A DNA stretch of 64,000 bases from Chromohalobacter moromii (GCF_023091865.1 NZ_JAHXDI010000001.1:930001-994000), one strand, 5' to 3'; positions 1 through 9,406 are shown, numbered from the stretch's first letter. Numbers and translations: made by a program. Notes: generated from the sequence alone by a model not told the origin.

Positions 1-2
1 AC

Positions 3-341
3 GATGGTCACCTGGACGCCGCGCGCAAGAAGCCCAAGCGTGCGCCGATGATCATCGCGGTGATCGCCAAGGTCACGCCCGATCACCCCAAGGTGCCGCG
101 TATCGAACAGCTGCTTTCCGCCGGCTGCGCGGCGCATGGCATCCTGCTCGCGGCGCAGGCGCAAGGCCTGGGCGCCATGTGGCGCACCGGCCACTACGCC
201 TTCGACCCCACGGTGCGTGAAGGCCTCGGCCTTGCCGAAGACGATGAGCTGGTCGGCTTTCTGTACCTCGGTCAGATGGGAGGGCGCCACAAGCCGCTGC
301 CCGAACGCGACCCAAGCGACTTCGTCGAGCGCTGGTCGTGA
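3..341 (+). CDS. Nitroreductase family protein, C-terminal part
   Basis: This is the 3' end of a gene that begins before the window; the frame is open from base 3. The visible 112 residues resemble the C-terminal part of small NAD(P)H/FMN nitroreductases of the YdjA type. They include the segment around GLGAMWRTGHYA and the late GFLYLGQ stretch that in this family precedes the C-terminus. Such enzymes are cytoplasmic flavoproteins that reduce nitro or quinone compounds; the physiological substrate cannot be read from sequence. The stop overlaps the start of the next gene by 4 nt (GTGA), suggesting translational coupling. Assignment is by family resemblance; the FMN-binding N-terminus is outside the window. 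Confidence 0.75.
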   Translation, partial: DGHLDAARKKPKRAPMIIAVIAKVTPDHPKVPRIEQLLSAGCAAHGILLAAQAQGLGAMWRTGHYAFDPTVREGLGLAEDDELVGFLYLGQMGGRHKPLPERDPSDFVERWS

Positions 342-847
342 ACGCTACGCCACGCCGCCCGGGAGTGATGCATCCCCGCTTGCCGTTACCTGAGGCGAGC
401 GACGGAGACGACCTCGAGGGCTTTCTCGCCTGGTTGCGTGAGGCGATCCCGCAGGTCGCGCATTACGGCATTCACTCGCCCGCCTGGGACGCGACGACGC
501 TCCGCTGGCAAGTCGCGCTGGATGCCAACCTCAATGACAAGGGCACCGGCTTCGGCGGCGCGCTCGCCGCGGAGACCACCTTGCTCGGCTGGTGCTGGAC
601 GACGCTATGGCTACGCGCCCGGGGCAGGGCGCAAGACGTGGTGATTGCCGAAGGCCAGCAGCGTTTTCTCGCCCCCGTCACCACGGACTATTACATGCAG
701 TGTTTCCCTCTCGAAGCCGACGGCATTGCTCGCCTGGAAGCCTCGCTGGCGGAGAAGGAGCGAGGGCGCATCAAGCTCGTTCAGCGCGTCTACTGCGGCG
801 ACACCCTATGCATGGAAGCTCAAGGCAGTTACGTGGTACTCAAGTGA
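338..847 (+). CDS. YiiD_C-type thioesterase domain protein
   Basis: The 169-aa product resembles the thioesterase-like (hot-dog fold) C-terminal domain of YiiD. Supporting features are the segment around DKGTGFGGALAA, followed by a hydrophobic helix and a late block of beta-strand-like sequence ending ARGSYVVLK-like (QGSYVVLK). The family is predicted to hydrolyse acyl-CoA thioesters, but the substrate is unknown. The start used is GTG at 338, which overlaps the upstream stop by 4 nt. An alternative ATG at 368 has a GGGAG only 3 nt away and would remove ten residues. The gene probably shares a transcript with the nitroreductase gene. Confidence 0.7.
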   Translation: MNATPRRPGVMHPRLPLPEASDGDDLEGFLAWLREAIPQVAHYGIHSPAWDATTLRWQVALDANLNDKGTGFGGALAAETTLLGWCWTTLWLRARGRAQDVVIAEGQQRFLAPVTTDYYMQCFPLEADGIARLEASLAEKERGRIKLVQRVYCGDTLCMEAQGSYVVLK

Positions 848-953
848 TTCCTTGTCGAGACGGAAAATCGCTTGCAAAACAGCACTTAGCTCGATAGTAT
901 GTGCGCCGTTCTGACGGACATGGTCAACGCCATTCGGCGGAACGACAATTTGC

Positions 954-1041
954 GGAGGGGTGTCCGAGTGGTCGAAGGAGCGCGCCTGGAAAGCGCGTAA
1001 GTCGAAAGGCTTCGAGGGTTCGAATCCCTCCCCCTCCGCCA
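954..1041 (+). tRNA. tRNA-Ser (GGA anticodon)
   Basis: This 88-nt tRNA has a 7-bp acceptor stem (GGAGGGG at 954-960 pairing with CCCCTCC), a long class II variable arm and an encoded CCA end at 1039-1041. The anticodon stem CGCGC/GCGCG (981-985 and 993-997) encloses a loop with anticodon GGA at 988-990, reading UCC and UCU serine codons. The T loop is GTTCGAATC. Serine tRNA genes are frequent integration sites for islands. Here accessory DNA of clearly different composition follows immediately. Confidence 0.97.
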
Positions 1042-1053
1042 AGATTTTTGATT

Positions 1054-1080
1054 AAGCCGCTGATTTCAGCGGCTTTTTCT
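1054..1080 (+). terminator. Rho-independent terminator after tRNA-Ser
   Basis: A 9-bp perfect stem AGCCGCTGA/TCAGCGGCT (1055-1063 and 1066-1074) with a TT loop is followed by a T-rich run. It lies 13 nt after the tRNA CCA end and would terminate the tRNA transcript. Confidence 0.85.
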
Positions 1081-1679
1081 TTTTCTGTATCTTGGCAACC
1101 CACACTTTGACCCACACCTTGTACTTGGCTTCCATCGGCCCTTCTTGGATACCTCTGGACTGTTTTCCTCTCCACTATCCCGCACTTCCTTTATGCACAT
1201 CCCCATCTTTGTCAGTCTTATCTAATTCAGGGATGACAACAGCAGCTCAGGGTTTTGGGTACTATCATCCTAATTATTATGAATGGTAGTTGGCTTCGGA
1301 TTTGGTAATTCCAGCTTTCTGTCCGTTGGCATCGCTCATAGCGAGCATCGCCTTCGGTTAAAAGCCTTATGTCCATGTTCGCCTGCCCCATCTCCTGCTC
1401 CCTATCGTTATTGTCCTGTAACAATAGGATACCACCATGCAGGGCAGAGCATCATGCGACCAGCTAGGGTAGCTATCTAGAGTGGACATGATGACGCCCC
1501 AGTATGCTTCAGACCTGTTTGATCGGCAGTAATGCTATGCATCCCACAGGATCCATATTCACGTTCCTTTCCGCATGACCTTTGAGTTTTTTCTCGGTCA
1601 ATTCCTCTGTGTTCGGATTCAGCTATCGCAATATAGACCTGTCCCGTCATTGGTGGCGGGCCAACACAAGGAGACTGAC
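1081..1679. other. 600-bp stretch with no recognised gene
   Basis: Only short ORFs without family resemblance are present, and the composition is more AT-rich than the flanks. This is the position where an integrase would be expected in a tRNA-anchored island. I could not recognise an integrase or a clear remnant in any frame. It is probably non-coding or decayed DNA at the left end of the accessory block. Confidence 0.5.
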
Positions 1680-1796
1680 ATGGCCAAGCAAGATGATGAC
1701 AACCGCAGCCGACAACTGGACCCGGAACATGATGCCTACTGGCAATCTCGGGGCGAAGACGAAAGGCCGGATGACTGGCAGGATCGCATAGACTAG
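1680..1796 (+). CDS. Small acidic protein, 38 aa
   Basis: An ATG at 1680 has a good ribosome binding site (AAGGAG, 1668-1673) 6 nt upstream and is followed by a strong terminator, the layout of an independent small gene. The 38-residue product is very hydrophilic and acidic, with a DDDNRSRQLDP segment and a YWQSRGEDERPDDW segment. It has no membrane segment, and no cysteine or metal-binding pattern. I believe similar short DNRSNQLNP...YWxSRG proteins occur in related gammaproteobacteria, but I know no function. An in-frame upstream start at 1575 exists but lacks a binding site. Confidence 0.6.
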   Translation: MAKQDDDNRSRQLDPEHDAYWQSRGEDERPDDWQDRID

Positions 1797-1808
1797 GGCT
1801 CTATGCTG

Positions 1809-1838
1809 GCGGGGCCGTTTCCGCCGGCCCCGCTTTTA
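1809..1838. terminator. Terminator, probably bidirectional
   Basis: A 9-bp GC stem GCGGGGCCG/CGGCCCCGC (1809-1817 and 1825-1833) is followed by TTTT. It ends the 38-aa gene. The minus-strand gene that converges on it has its stop codon within the T run (1836-1838). Confidence 0.8.
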
Positions 1839-2999
1839 CGCCATCGATTGGGCGATCGCTGTTGAAGCTTTGAGGTACTCTGGCTGGAATACTGAAAAGA
1901 CCTCTTCGATCATGGGGATGGGTACCTTTGCTACGCTCATGTCATTTTGTACCACCCGGCAGGTTTCTAGCAGCACGAAAGCCCGTGCATAGCCCTCGGC
2001 CACCAACTCAAAACCCGGTTCTTCCGGTTTTGTCACCTGATGGGCTACTACCTTGGTCAAGGCTCGAACAGACCCCAACTTGGGGCGTCCACCTACCCCT
2101 TTGATCCAGTTTCGCAACAGCCTTTGCTTTGATGCTATCTGCTCGCCTCGGCCACAGCCTTCAGAATCTTCCCGGAACTCATGGTCAGCCCATAGCTTAC
2201 CCAGGCAGGCGCTGGCCGTGCTTTCAGGAGGGCACTTGGCCTGCATTGCCATGTATTTGATGAAGACCTGAACAGGATTGTTCCATGCCCCTGCATCAGG
2301 GTTGTACTGAGGCAGGAACCTTTCGAGTGGTACCCTGGCTTCAAGGGTGTCCGTTAGATATTCCCACTCAGCGACGAGCCAGGCAGCAAAACAAAGCAGC
2401 GTCGATAGGACGGCGCATAGACGGAATCGTCTCAACTCGAGGCAGTTCTCGTAGCTTTCATTGCTTGGATCGCTGGCTAGCAAGTCTTCCACATCATGTC
2501 GAGCCAGGGAGCAGCCGGGTTTCGATGCAAGATTACATCTCAGCAACAGGCGTAGCTTGTCGTGAACATTCTGCGACTGATGCAGCTGTATTATCAATTG
2601 CAGTTCTGCATCGACTCGTTTTTGCCAGTACGCTTTACTGACGGCAGCTTTGAGGCAATGACTTGCGATGAGGGTCGACCAGTCATGGTAAGGCCACCAT
2701 ACAACATCGAGCTGCGCAGGATCGATGCGTAACGCCTGTGTCTCAGGGATTTCGGCTGCCATTCGTTCGAGTTTGGCAAGGGTGCTTGGACGCATTCGTT
2801 CCACGGCGAGGGGATTGTCCTGCAATTGTTCAAAAGTCTTCCATGACGGCCAGCCGGGGGATTTCATTGCTTCGTACCCATGCTTCAGAGCCGTCGGCAT
2901 ATTCAGCAGGCGGCAGAGAAGCTTCGTCGGGTAAAAAAAGAGAAAGCCCTCCAGATATGGTATTTGTAGTTCAGGGTCTGCCATGAGGTGTTTTGACAT
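1836..2999 (-). CDS. Unrecognised 387-aa protein
   Basis: I do not recognise this protein. It is predicted to be a largely helical soluble protein rich in Leu, Ala and Trp, with one more hydrophobic segment near residues 195-215 (LCAVLSTLLCFAAWLVAEW) that could be a buried helix or a single membrane pass. The ATG at 2999 (MSKHLMADPELQ) is preferred over the upstream in-frame start at 3038 because GAGGAG lies 10 nt before it. The gene is in the accessory block, divergent from the Hsp70-like gene across 540 bp. Its base composition is more AT-rich than the core genes, consistent with horizontal acquisition. Function unknown; linkage to the Hsp70-like gene is only positional. Confidence 0.6.
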   Translation of the reverse strand: MSKHLMADPELQIPYLEGFLFFYPTKLLCRLLNMPTALKHGYEAMKSPGWPSWKTFEQLQDNPLAVERMRPSTLAKLERMAAEIPETQALRIDPAQLDVVWWPYHDWSTLIASHCLKAAVSKAYWQKRVDAELQLIIQLHQSQNVHDKLRLLLRCNLASKPGCSLARHDVEDLLASDPSNESYENCLELRRFRLCAVLSTLLCFAAWLVAEWEYLTDTLEARVPLERFLPQYNPDAGAWNNPVQVFIKYMAMQAKCPPESTASACLGKLWADHEFREDSEGCGRGEQIASKQRLLRNWIKGVGGRPKLGSVRALTKVVAHQVTKPEEPGFELVAEGYARAFVLLETCRVVQNDMSVAKVPIPMIEEVFSVFQPEYLKASTAIAQSMA

Positions 3000-3540
3000 A
3001 GTAGGGGTGCTCCTCTTGGCGCTGATAGGCCGTGACACATTGGCTCAAGCGCTCCAGCGGTATTCAGCCCTCCTGTTGACAGCGATCACCAAATTGGTTG
3101 TTTCCTCTCGGGTCATGGCAAAAATCAAGGATAATTGATAAATGAGCCGATAGCTGTCCGGTACTCGACGGATGGCTTGTACTGGAAAACCTGCGTAGTT
3201 TTTTCAACATGACTACAGTACATCCTTATAGGCTTTAGGCATACGCTCCTTAGTATGGCTTTTTTTATAGCTTCACAACCATTCCTTCGCCAAGAAGGGC
3301 GGTAGCTGGCTGAGTTGTCTTCCATTGCTCAAGCGAGTCATGCGCCCTGCAGTTGATTCCTGTCTCCCGGCCTTGTGCCAGTGGCGTTATCTCATTCATG
3401 GCGATACTCCATGCTCATGTTGCTTGAGACCAGTGTTCACCGATATAGCGACAACTTGTGTCGTACAGCAGGCCTATTTGACTCCCAGGCCGAATTACTG
3501 CATTGAGAAAAGGTCACCATACACGAACGAAGGAAAGATA
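3000..3540. other. Divergent intergenic region, 540 bp
   Basis: This AT-richer spacer separates the divergent 387-aa gene and the Hsp70-like gene and must hold both promoters. No gene, RNA or clear operator was recognised. The open frame from 3325 that joins the Hsp70-like frame is not convincing as coding: it lacks Hsp70 similarity, and a better start with a binding site lies at 3541. Confidence 0.5.
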
Positions 3541-5070
3541 ATGCACGCAGGAATCGACTTCGGCACCTCCAACTGCCTCATCAGTACCGCCCAGAGTGGT
3601 GCGGCCAGGCCACTTCCCCTTACCGGGGATACTGATGAAATGCCCTCGGCCATCTACGTGCTGAAAGCAGCCATCGCCGCCCAAAGCATCGATGATCCTC
3701 GTCACCAAGAGACGCTCAGCCGTCGCATCGCTTCGGCTAAGACTCAGCAGACGGCCGAAGTGAACCGCGCCAAGGAAAAATACGAACGCGCGCTCAGCGC
3801 TAGCCGTCGCCACGGCAACCAGCAGCGGATGCCCGCTTCGTGGAAGGAGTACATGTCGACCCGGGTCATGATGGATTCCGAGATCGAGGGGCAACAACGC
3901 ACCGTGCTGCAGCGGGAACTGAACGCCACGGCGGAAGAAGGTTTTACCCAGCAGGGCATAGCCTTCGCCCTCTCTGGAGGTGGCGAAACGACATTCGGGC
4001 AAGAAGCGATCAGCCAGAACCTGCTTGCCGGGAGTGATGGCTTCTTCATCAAATCGCCCAAGTCCTTCCTCGGCGCCAGCCTTCATCAGCGCCAGCTCGA
4101 CGTCTTCCAGGAAGTCTCCTCTCGGATGCTCGCCCACATCAAGGCCAACGGCGAACAGCAGGTCGATGAGCCGATCGACTCGGTCGTGATAGGTCGGCCG
4201 GTCAACTTCCACGGCACGCGCGGAGAGGAAGGCAACCGCCAGGCGATCGAGATCCTTCAGGCCGCGGCAAGGAAGGCTGGCTACAAGCATGTTGAATTCA
4301 TGCTCGAGCCTGTCGCTGCGGCGATCGATTTCGAACGCACCTTGACCGAAGACAATACGGTCCTGGTAATCGATCTTGGGGGTGGTACTACCGACTGCAC
4401 GGTATTGCGACTCGGTCCAAGCCATCGCAACAAGGATCACATTGAACGGGACGTACTGGCGCACACTGGCAGTCGCATTGGCGGTATTGATCTCGACATT
4501 CAGCTCGCCTTCCATGAGTTCATGCCCCATTTCGGCAAGGGCACCTCGCGCCGGGACGGGCTCCCCATTCCACAGCACATCTTCCTGGAGGCATGCTCCG
4601 TCAATGACCTTCCCGCGCAGCGACGCTTCGGCAAGGAGGATCTTGACTTCCTCTGCTCGCGTGCCGATGAGCCGGAAAAGCTAAGTCGCCTGCTGTCACT
4701 GCAACGCAATGCTGCCATGCCGCGACTCAGCCTGACTGCGGAGGAAGCGAAGATCGCCCTATCGGATGCAGAGATTCACTCCGCCAGCTTGGACTATCTG
4801 GAGCCGCGCTTTGTTATCGAAGCGCGACGTGAGATATTCGAGGCCGCCATTGAGCAACAGCTCTCCAAGTTTGCCGGACTGGCGCATGAGGCCGTACGAC
4901 AGGCACAGGTTACGCCCAGTCTTGTGTATGTCACTGGTGGGACCGCGAAGTCCCCGGTGATTCGTAGGGCATTGCGTCAGGCCTTGGGGAGCGTCGAGAT
5001 CGTTGCTGGCAACCTGTTCAATGGCGTTGTCTCGGGCCTGGCCACCCATTCCGAAAGCGTTTACCGCTGA
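3541..5070 (+). CDS. Hsp70-family protein (YegD-like)
   Basis: The 509-aa product has the actin/Hsp70 ATPase fold. The phosphate-1 motif GIDFGTSNCLI is at residues 4-14, EPVAAAI is near residue 257, phosphate-2 DLGGGTTDCTV is at 278-288, and a late VYVTGGTAKSPVIRRAL matches the adenosine motif. It lacks the canonical DnaK substrate-binding and lid domains, as in YegD-type Hsp70 homologues, and carries a basic coiled-coil-like insertion around residues 60-110. A chaperone-like or ATP-dependent scaffold role in the cytoplasm is inferred; no client is known. The start is ATG 3541 with AAGGAAAG upstream; the frame is open further upstream but without similarity. It lies between the unknown minus-strand gene and an IS66 remnant in the accessory block. 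Confidence 0.85.
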   Translation: MHAGIDFGTSNCLISTAQSGAARPLPLTGDTDEMPSAIYVLKAAIAAQSIDDPRHQETLSRRIASAKTQQTAEVNRAKEKYERALSASRRHGNQQRMPASWKEYMSTRVMMDSEIEGQQRTVLQRELNATAEEGFTQQGIAFALSGGGETTFGQEAISQNLLAGSDGFFIKSPKSFLGASLHQRQLDVFQEVSSRMLAHIKANGEQQVDEPIDSVVIGRPVNFHGTRGEEGNRQAIEILQAAARKAGYKHVEFMLEPVAAAIDFERTLTEDNTVLVIDLGGGTTDCTVLRLGPSHRNKDHIERDVLAHTGSRIGGIDLDIQLAFHEFMPHFGKGTSRRDGLPIPQHIFLEACSVNDLPAQRRFGKEDLDFLCSRADEPEKLSRLLSLQRNAAMPRLSLTAEEAKIALSDAEIHSASLDYLEPRFVIEARREIFEAAIEQQLSKFAGLAHEAVRQAQVTPSLVYVTGGTAKSPVIRRALRQALGSVEIVAGNLFNGVVSGLATHSESVYR

Positions 5071-5229
5071 TACAGAGTATCGATAAAGTGAGGTCTGTAT
5101 GACGCTTTATGTTACGCAGGTATCTCGTATCTCGTGTCTTGTTCGAGACTGACCCTATGGGGACCTGCTGTAAGGAGAACGATTGCTTCGATGAGTATGC
5201 TGCAATCGCCAACGATATCGTCTCGCGAC

Positions 5230-5704
5230 GTCAGCGTGGCCAGCCCTATCAGGTGGAGCGTGAAGCCCAGTCGCTGACCGTGGAAGAACGCCGACGACTA
5301 CGGAATACAAGAGCGAGGCCCATTACCGATGCGTTGCATCGCTGGATGCTGGCACATCGCGAGACAGTGCCGAACGGTTCGGCGTCGGCGAAAGCGTTGG
5401 ACTACAGCCTGAAGCGTTGGGCGGCGCTGACGCGCTACCTCGATGACGGCGGGTTGCCCATCGACAACAATCGGGTCGAGAACCTGATCCGCCCCTGGGC
5501 ACTGGGCCCCAGCAACTGGCTATTCGCCGGGTCACTGCGTAGCGGCCAGCGTGCGGCCAACATCATGAGCCGGATCCAGTCCGCCAAGCTGAACGGCCTT
5601 GAGCCGCATGCTTACCCGAGAAAGATGTGCTGGCTCAGCTGCCGACGCACAAGGCCAGCCAGATCCACGAACTCCTACCTCAGCACTGGAAACCGGGCGA
5701 CTGA
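5230..5704 (+). pseudogene. IS66-family transposase remnant (C-terminal part)
   Basis: The frame from about 5230 encodes the C-terminal end of an IS66 transposase: YQVEREAQSL, then ARPITDALHRWM, then IDNNRVENLIRPWALG, LFAGSLRSGQRAANIMS and SAKLNGLEPHAY. A frameshift near 5610 moves the end of the protein into another frame, where PEKDVLAQLPTHKASQIHEL is followed by LPQHWKPGD and a stop at 5702-5704. The N-terminal two-thirds of the transposase and the accessory IS66 genes are absent, so the element is dead. It marks past insertion-sequence activity between the Hsp70-like gene and the defence operon. Confidence 0.85.
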
Positions 5705-6139
5705 TTACTCGCGAAGGATAATGCCCGTGCGCTTACGTATCGCAGACCTTATGAGCAAGCCAACCAGCGCCATCGAGCGCTGGATCGACAGCTGGACCGA
5801 GATCGCTCTACAGGTGCTGTCCTGGCACGAGGGGTTGAACTGCCTTACCGTCTACTACCTCAAGAAAGCCGGCATCACCAGACCTCGATAGGTGCAATGA
5901 AGCAATGGCAGGCTGACAGACCCAAATTATTCTGGAAGTGCGTAATTAATCATTCGGGCCCCGACACTCCTCCCTCTTACTCAATTTAGTCAGCTGGCGT
6001 AACATGGCCTCCTAATACCCATAAGCGAGCTGGCCAGGGGTCTACGCCTCGTCGAAGCATCCCTATGCCGGCCTTGAACCTCGTCGCTGATCAGAGGGGC
6101 ACCCTGGTCGGCAGCAAGCAGCACTGCAGGGAGCAACCG
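5705..6139. other. Region upstream of the defence operon
   Basis: After the IS66 remnant a short frame (to 5891) containing MSKPTSAIERWIDSW is open but unrecognised; it may be more transposon debris. The rest, about 250 bp, has no gene and should contain the promoter of the ATPase gene that starts at 6140. No palindromic operator stood out. Confidence 0.45.
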
Positions 6140-9100
6140 ATGCGAGACGTCCTTTCCACCTGCCAGCCACGCCCCGAGATCCTGGCGGGCACTTTTAACC
6201 CCGAGATCTTCACGGCGAGCCTGAGCCGCGTGCTGGGCGACTATCGTAAGGGCGAGGCCCGCGAAGGGGCCAGCTCGCTCTACTCCGACCCAGTGGCCTT
6301 CTTCAGGGATGCCACACACCCGACCCAAGGCCTATGCACGATTCTGGACAACGTGTTAGCCAGGCTGACCAACGGCGACCTGTCCCGACCGGCGATGCAG
6401 CGGTTGGATACCGCCTTCGGTGGAGGTAAGACCCACACCCTAATCGCGTTGGCCCACGCGGCCATGCAGGGCAAGCCGCTGGCCGAGCACATGACGGGGA
6501 TCGTGGCGTCCGAGCGACTGCCAGAGCCTGGTCAAGTGCAAGTGGTGGGCATCATCGGCGACACCGTGGACACGCTGCGGGAAACCGCCGGAGGCTCGTC
6601 CAGCAAGCCCAACACCCTATGGTGGCAAATCGCCCAGCAGACCCTTTCATCCGACCAGCAGGCTTCCATCCAGGCACGCCTGGATGATGTCTCGGCGCCG
6701 GCCTCGGATGAGTTCTTCGAGACGCTGTTCGGCGACCGGCCGACGCTGATTATCGTCGATGAGATCGCCCAGTATCTCTCGCGCATGGAGGCCGCCTTCC
6801 CGGGCGTGGGGGCCGAGCAGACCGCTGCCTTCCTGATGTCGCTTTCGACCTATGCCGCCGGCAAGCCTAACGTGGCGGTGGTATTGAGCCTTGCCTCGGC
6901 GACCAATGCCTTCGGCGATTTCAACAAGCTGATCCGAAAGCTACAGTCCACTCACAGCATGAGCTCTGCGGAAGCCGAGGCAGTTGTCCAGGAGGCCCAG
7001 CGTGGCGTGCTGGACGTGGTGAACCGTACCTCGGAAGCGACCACGCCGGTTCAGGAAGGTGATCTGTCACGCATCATGGCCAAGCGCCTATTCGTGTCGG
7101 TCGATCTCGATGCGGCCCATGAAGTGGCCTCAGCATTTATCGAAACCTACCGCCAGGCAGGTACCGACCTGCCGGCCGGGGCCAACGATCCACAGCTGCA
7201 TGATCGCCTGGTGGCTCACTATCCCTTCCACCCCACGCTGATCGAGTTTCTCTCCGAGGAGCTGGCCCAGGTCGAGAGCTTTCAGGGTACCCGGGGGCTT
7301 CTACGCACCCTGGCACGGGCCGTGCGGCGGATCTGGGAGGCCAAGCTCGCTATCCCGCTGATCCAGACCGGCCATATCGATCTCTCGGATGGGACCATCC
7401 GCGGTGAGCTGCTGGGCAAGACGGACAACACCGATTTCGTCTCCGTGCTCGACTCCGATATTAGTAAGGCCTCAGGCACCCAGACCACTAGCCGCACCGT
7501 GGCCGGCGAACTGGATGCCGCCAACCCCCATCCCGATGGCTACCCGGTGCACGAGTGGGCTTGGCGCGTGGTTTTCCTGCACAGCCTGATCGGTCGTGGA
7601 GGTGGTCTGCAGGATGAGAAGTTCGGCATCGACATGACCTCGGCGGTCTATGAGATGGCCTCACCCGCGATCAAGCCGGCCACCGTGCGTTCCGCCCTGG
7701 AAACCATCGAGCGTGAGGCGAACTATCTCCGCGAGCGTAACGGTCGGCTGTATGCCGATACTGTACCGACGCTCAACAACATCCTGCGTCGCATCGAAGG
7801 CAACGTGGCCTACGCGGAGGCCATGACACGCGTCGAGCAGGTCGTTCGGGGCCTGATCAAGCAGTCGTCCGTGTTCGATATTCATCCCAATATCGATGAT
7901 GGTGAAGGGATTCCCGACAAGACGCGCAAGCCGCAGCTGGGCGTCATCGCCTTCGAGGTGGAAGAACTGGACCCGGCGCGCTTTATCGAGCGCCGCGGCG
8001 AGGCAGTTCGCGAGTACCAAAACCAGGTGTTCCTGCTGGCTCCCAGCACCACCCATATTGCCGGCTCGACCTGGACGGAAGCGCGTACGCACCAGGAGCA
8101 CCGCACCCGGCAGAACATCCTTACCCTGGCGCGCAAGGCCATCGCCGTGGAGCGCCTCAAGGAAAACCCCGAGAACTGGGGCGTTAGCCATGACCAGCTT
8201 CAAAAAGGTGAGTTCAGGGAGCGGGCCGCCAAGAGCCCGGCCGAGCTGCGCACGGCCATCGATGAAGCCTATCGTTTCCTGATCTACCCGGGGCGCGATG
8301 GTGGCCGCGTGGTGGTGCGCGATCTCGGCAAGCGTGGTGCCGGTCCCACCGCAGGTGGCTCCAGCGGCCTGCACCTGGAAGATGCCATCCTCAAGCAGCT
8401 TGCCGAGGAAGGCGAGCTTATCACCGAGGAACGTGCCTCCACCGCAGAAGCGGCGACGCTGCTTGGCAAGCTGTTCTTCGAGAACCAAAAGCAGGTCAAT
8501 GTCAGTGATCTCGTGGAGCGCTTCGCCACGCGCCGTAACTGGCCGATTCTGCAACGTCCAGCGCTGCTGGCCACCGTGCTGGTAGAAGGCGCCAAGCGCA
8601 GCAGCTGGTGTCTGGGCCACATGCCAGACAAGAAGGCCCACAAGCCCGATGCGCTGTATCACAAGGACAACCCGCCGCCGCTGACGGTGGAGCCTCTGGA
8701 AAAGGACGGCGAAGGCTGGATTCTCTGCACCAAGGAGCACGCCAAGCAGCTGGGCTGGCTGGAAAGCATCGTACGCGACCCCAACACCGTCGCCGCTTGG
8801 ATCGAGCAGACCATCCAGAGCCGCGATCAGGTCGACCTCACCCAACTGCCGCAGATCATCGAGCAAGAGCACGACAAGGTCGATCCACACGTCTACCAAC
8901 AGCAGCTGGAGAACCTCTTCGCTCAGCGGCAACTGGCGGCCTATCCTCAGGAAGCCTTCAATGAGGAAGGGGACGCCGACCCCGAGCAGGCGATGACAGG
9001 AGATACTGTACCTGTTGGCGGCGTAACCGGTGGCATCGTGGTGCCTTACCAGACGGCCCAGGCGCGAGGATGGATTACCAAACCTAAGGTAGAGAACCGC

Positions 9101-9406
9101 ATGCTTCTGCTGCGGGCGCCCGACAAGGTCAAGCAGCTCTTTCATATACTGTCCGGGACGGCACTTAGCCAATCGAAGACAGAGGTGCAATCACTGCAAA
9201 TTTCAGCGGAAACACCCGACAAAGGGCGTTTCCAGCTGGTCATGGGCCCTACCACAATAGGTGGCCTGGTAGAGAGCCGCTCCCTGTTCGCGGCCCTGAA
9301 CAGCCGATTGCGCTTCACGACTGAACAGCATCAGATCCGGCTGACCTTGGGTGAGCTGGATCAGAACTGCAAGTTCACCAAGATGCTCGATCAATTTGAA
9401 GGATAA
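6140..9406 (+). CDS. DUF499-type ATPase of a defence operon
   Basis: The 1088-aa product is a large P-loop ATPase. Walker A is DTAFGGGKTHTL (about residues 91-102, lysine 97) and the Walker B-like LIIVDEIAQYLSR has D207/E208. These match DUF499 family ATPases, which occur next to DUF1156 methylases in defence islands. The rest is helical with a long C-terminal portion of unknown role. It is the first gene of a + strand operon; the next gene starts 9 nt after its stop. The likely role is ATP-driven remodelling or signalling in a methylation-based anti-phage system, by analogy with other modification systems that carry a large ATPase; no activity is demonstrated here. Start ATG 6140 is chosen for the AGGGAG 8 nt upstream; an in-frame start at 6065 lacks one. 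Confidence 0.85.
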   Translation: MRDVLSTCQPRPEILAGTFNPEIFTASLSRVLGDYRKGEAREGASSLYSDPVAFFRDATHPTQGLCTILDNVLARLTNGDLSRPAMQRLDTAFGGGKTHTLIALAHAAMQGKPLAEHMTGIVASERLPEPGQVQVVGIIGDTVDTLRETAGGSSSKPNTLWWQIAQQTLSSDQQASIQARLDDVSAPASDEFFETLFGDRPTLIIVDEIAQYLSRMEAAFPGVGAEQTAAFLMSLSTYAAGKPNVAVVLSLASATNAFGDFNKLIRKLQSTHSMSSAEAEAVVQEAQRGVLDVVNRTSEATTPVQEGDLSRIMAKRLFVSVDLDAAHEVASAFIETYRQAGTDLPAGANDPQLHDRLVAHYPFHPTLIEFLSEELAQVESFQGTRGLLRTLARAVRRIWEAKLAIPLIQTGHIDLSDGTIRGELLGKTDNTDFVSVLDSDISKASGTQTTSRTVAGELDAANPHPDGYPVHEWAWRVVFLHSLIGRGGGLQDEKFGIDMTSAVYEMASPAIKPATVRSALETIEREANYLRERNGRLYADTVPTLNNILRRIEGNVAYAEAMTRVEQVVRGLIKQSSVFDIHPNIDDGEGIPDKTRKPQLGVIAFEVEELDPARFIERRGEAVREYQNQVFLLAPSTTHIAGSTWTEARTHQEHRTRQNILTLARKAIAVERLKENPENWGVSHDQLQKGEFRERAAKSPAELRTAIDEAYRFLIYPGRDGGRVVVRDLGKRGAGPTAGGSSGLHLEDAILKQLAEEGELITEERASTAEAATLLGKLFFENQKQVNVSDLVERFATRRNWPILQRPALLATVLVEGAKRSSWCLGHMPDKKAHKPDALYHKDNPPPLTVEPLEKDGEGWILCTKEHAKQLGWLESIVRDPNTVAAWIEQTIQSRDQVDLTQLPQIIEQEHDKVDPHVYQQQLENLFAQRQLAAYPQEAFNEEGDADPEQAMTGDTVPVGGVTGGIVVPYQTAQARGWITKPKVENRMLLLRAPDKVKQLFHILSGTALSQSKTEVQSLQISAETPDKGRFQLVMGPTTIGGLVESRSLFAALNSRLRFTTEQHQIRLTLGELDQNCKFTKMLDQFEG

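Noticed and set aside
1081-1679. Integrase or integrase remnant next to tRNA-Ser
   Set aside because: No frame shows the Arg-His-Arg-Tyr integrase pattern or a recognisable N-terminal domain.
3514-4578. 354-aa open frame on the minus strand
   Set aside because: It lies opposite the Hsp70-like gene, whose ATPase motifs show that the + strand is coding.
7661-9190. 509-aa open frame on the minus strand
   Set aside because: It is antisense to the DUF499-type ATPase gene and lacks any family resemblance; high GC keeps such frames open.
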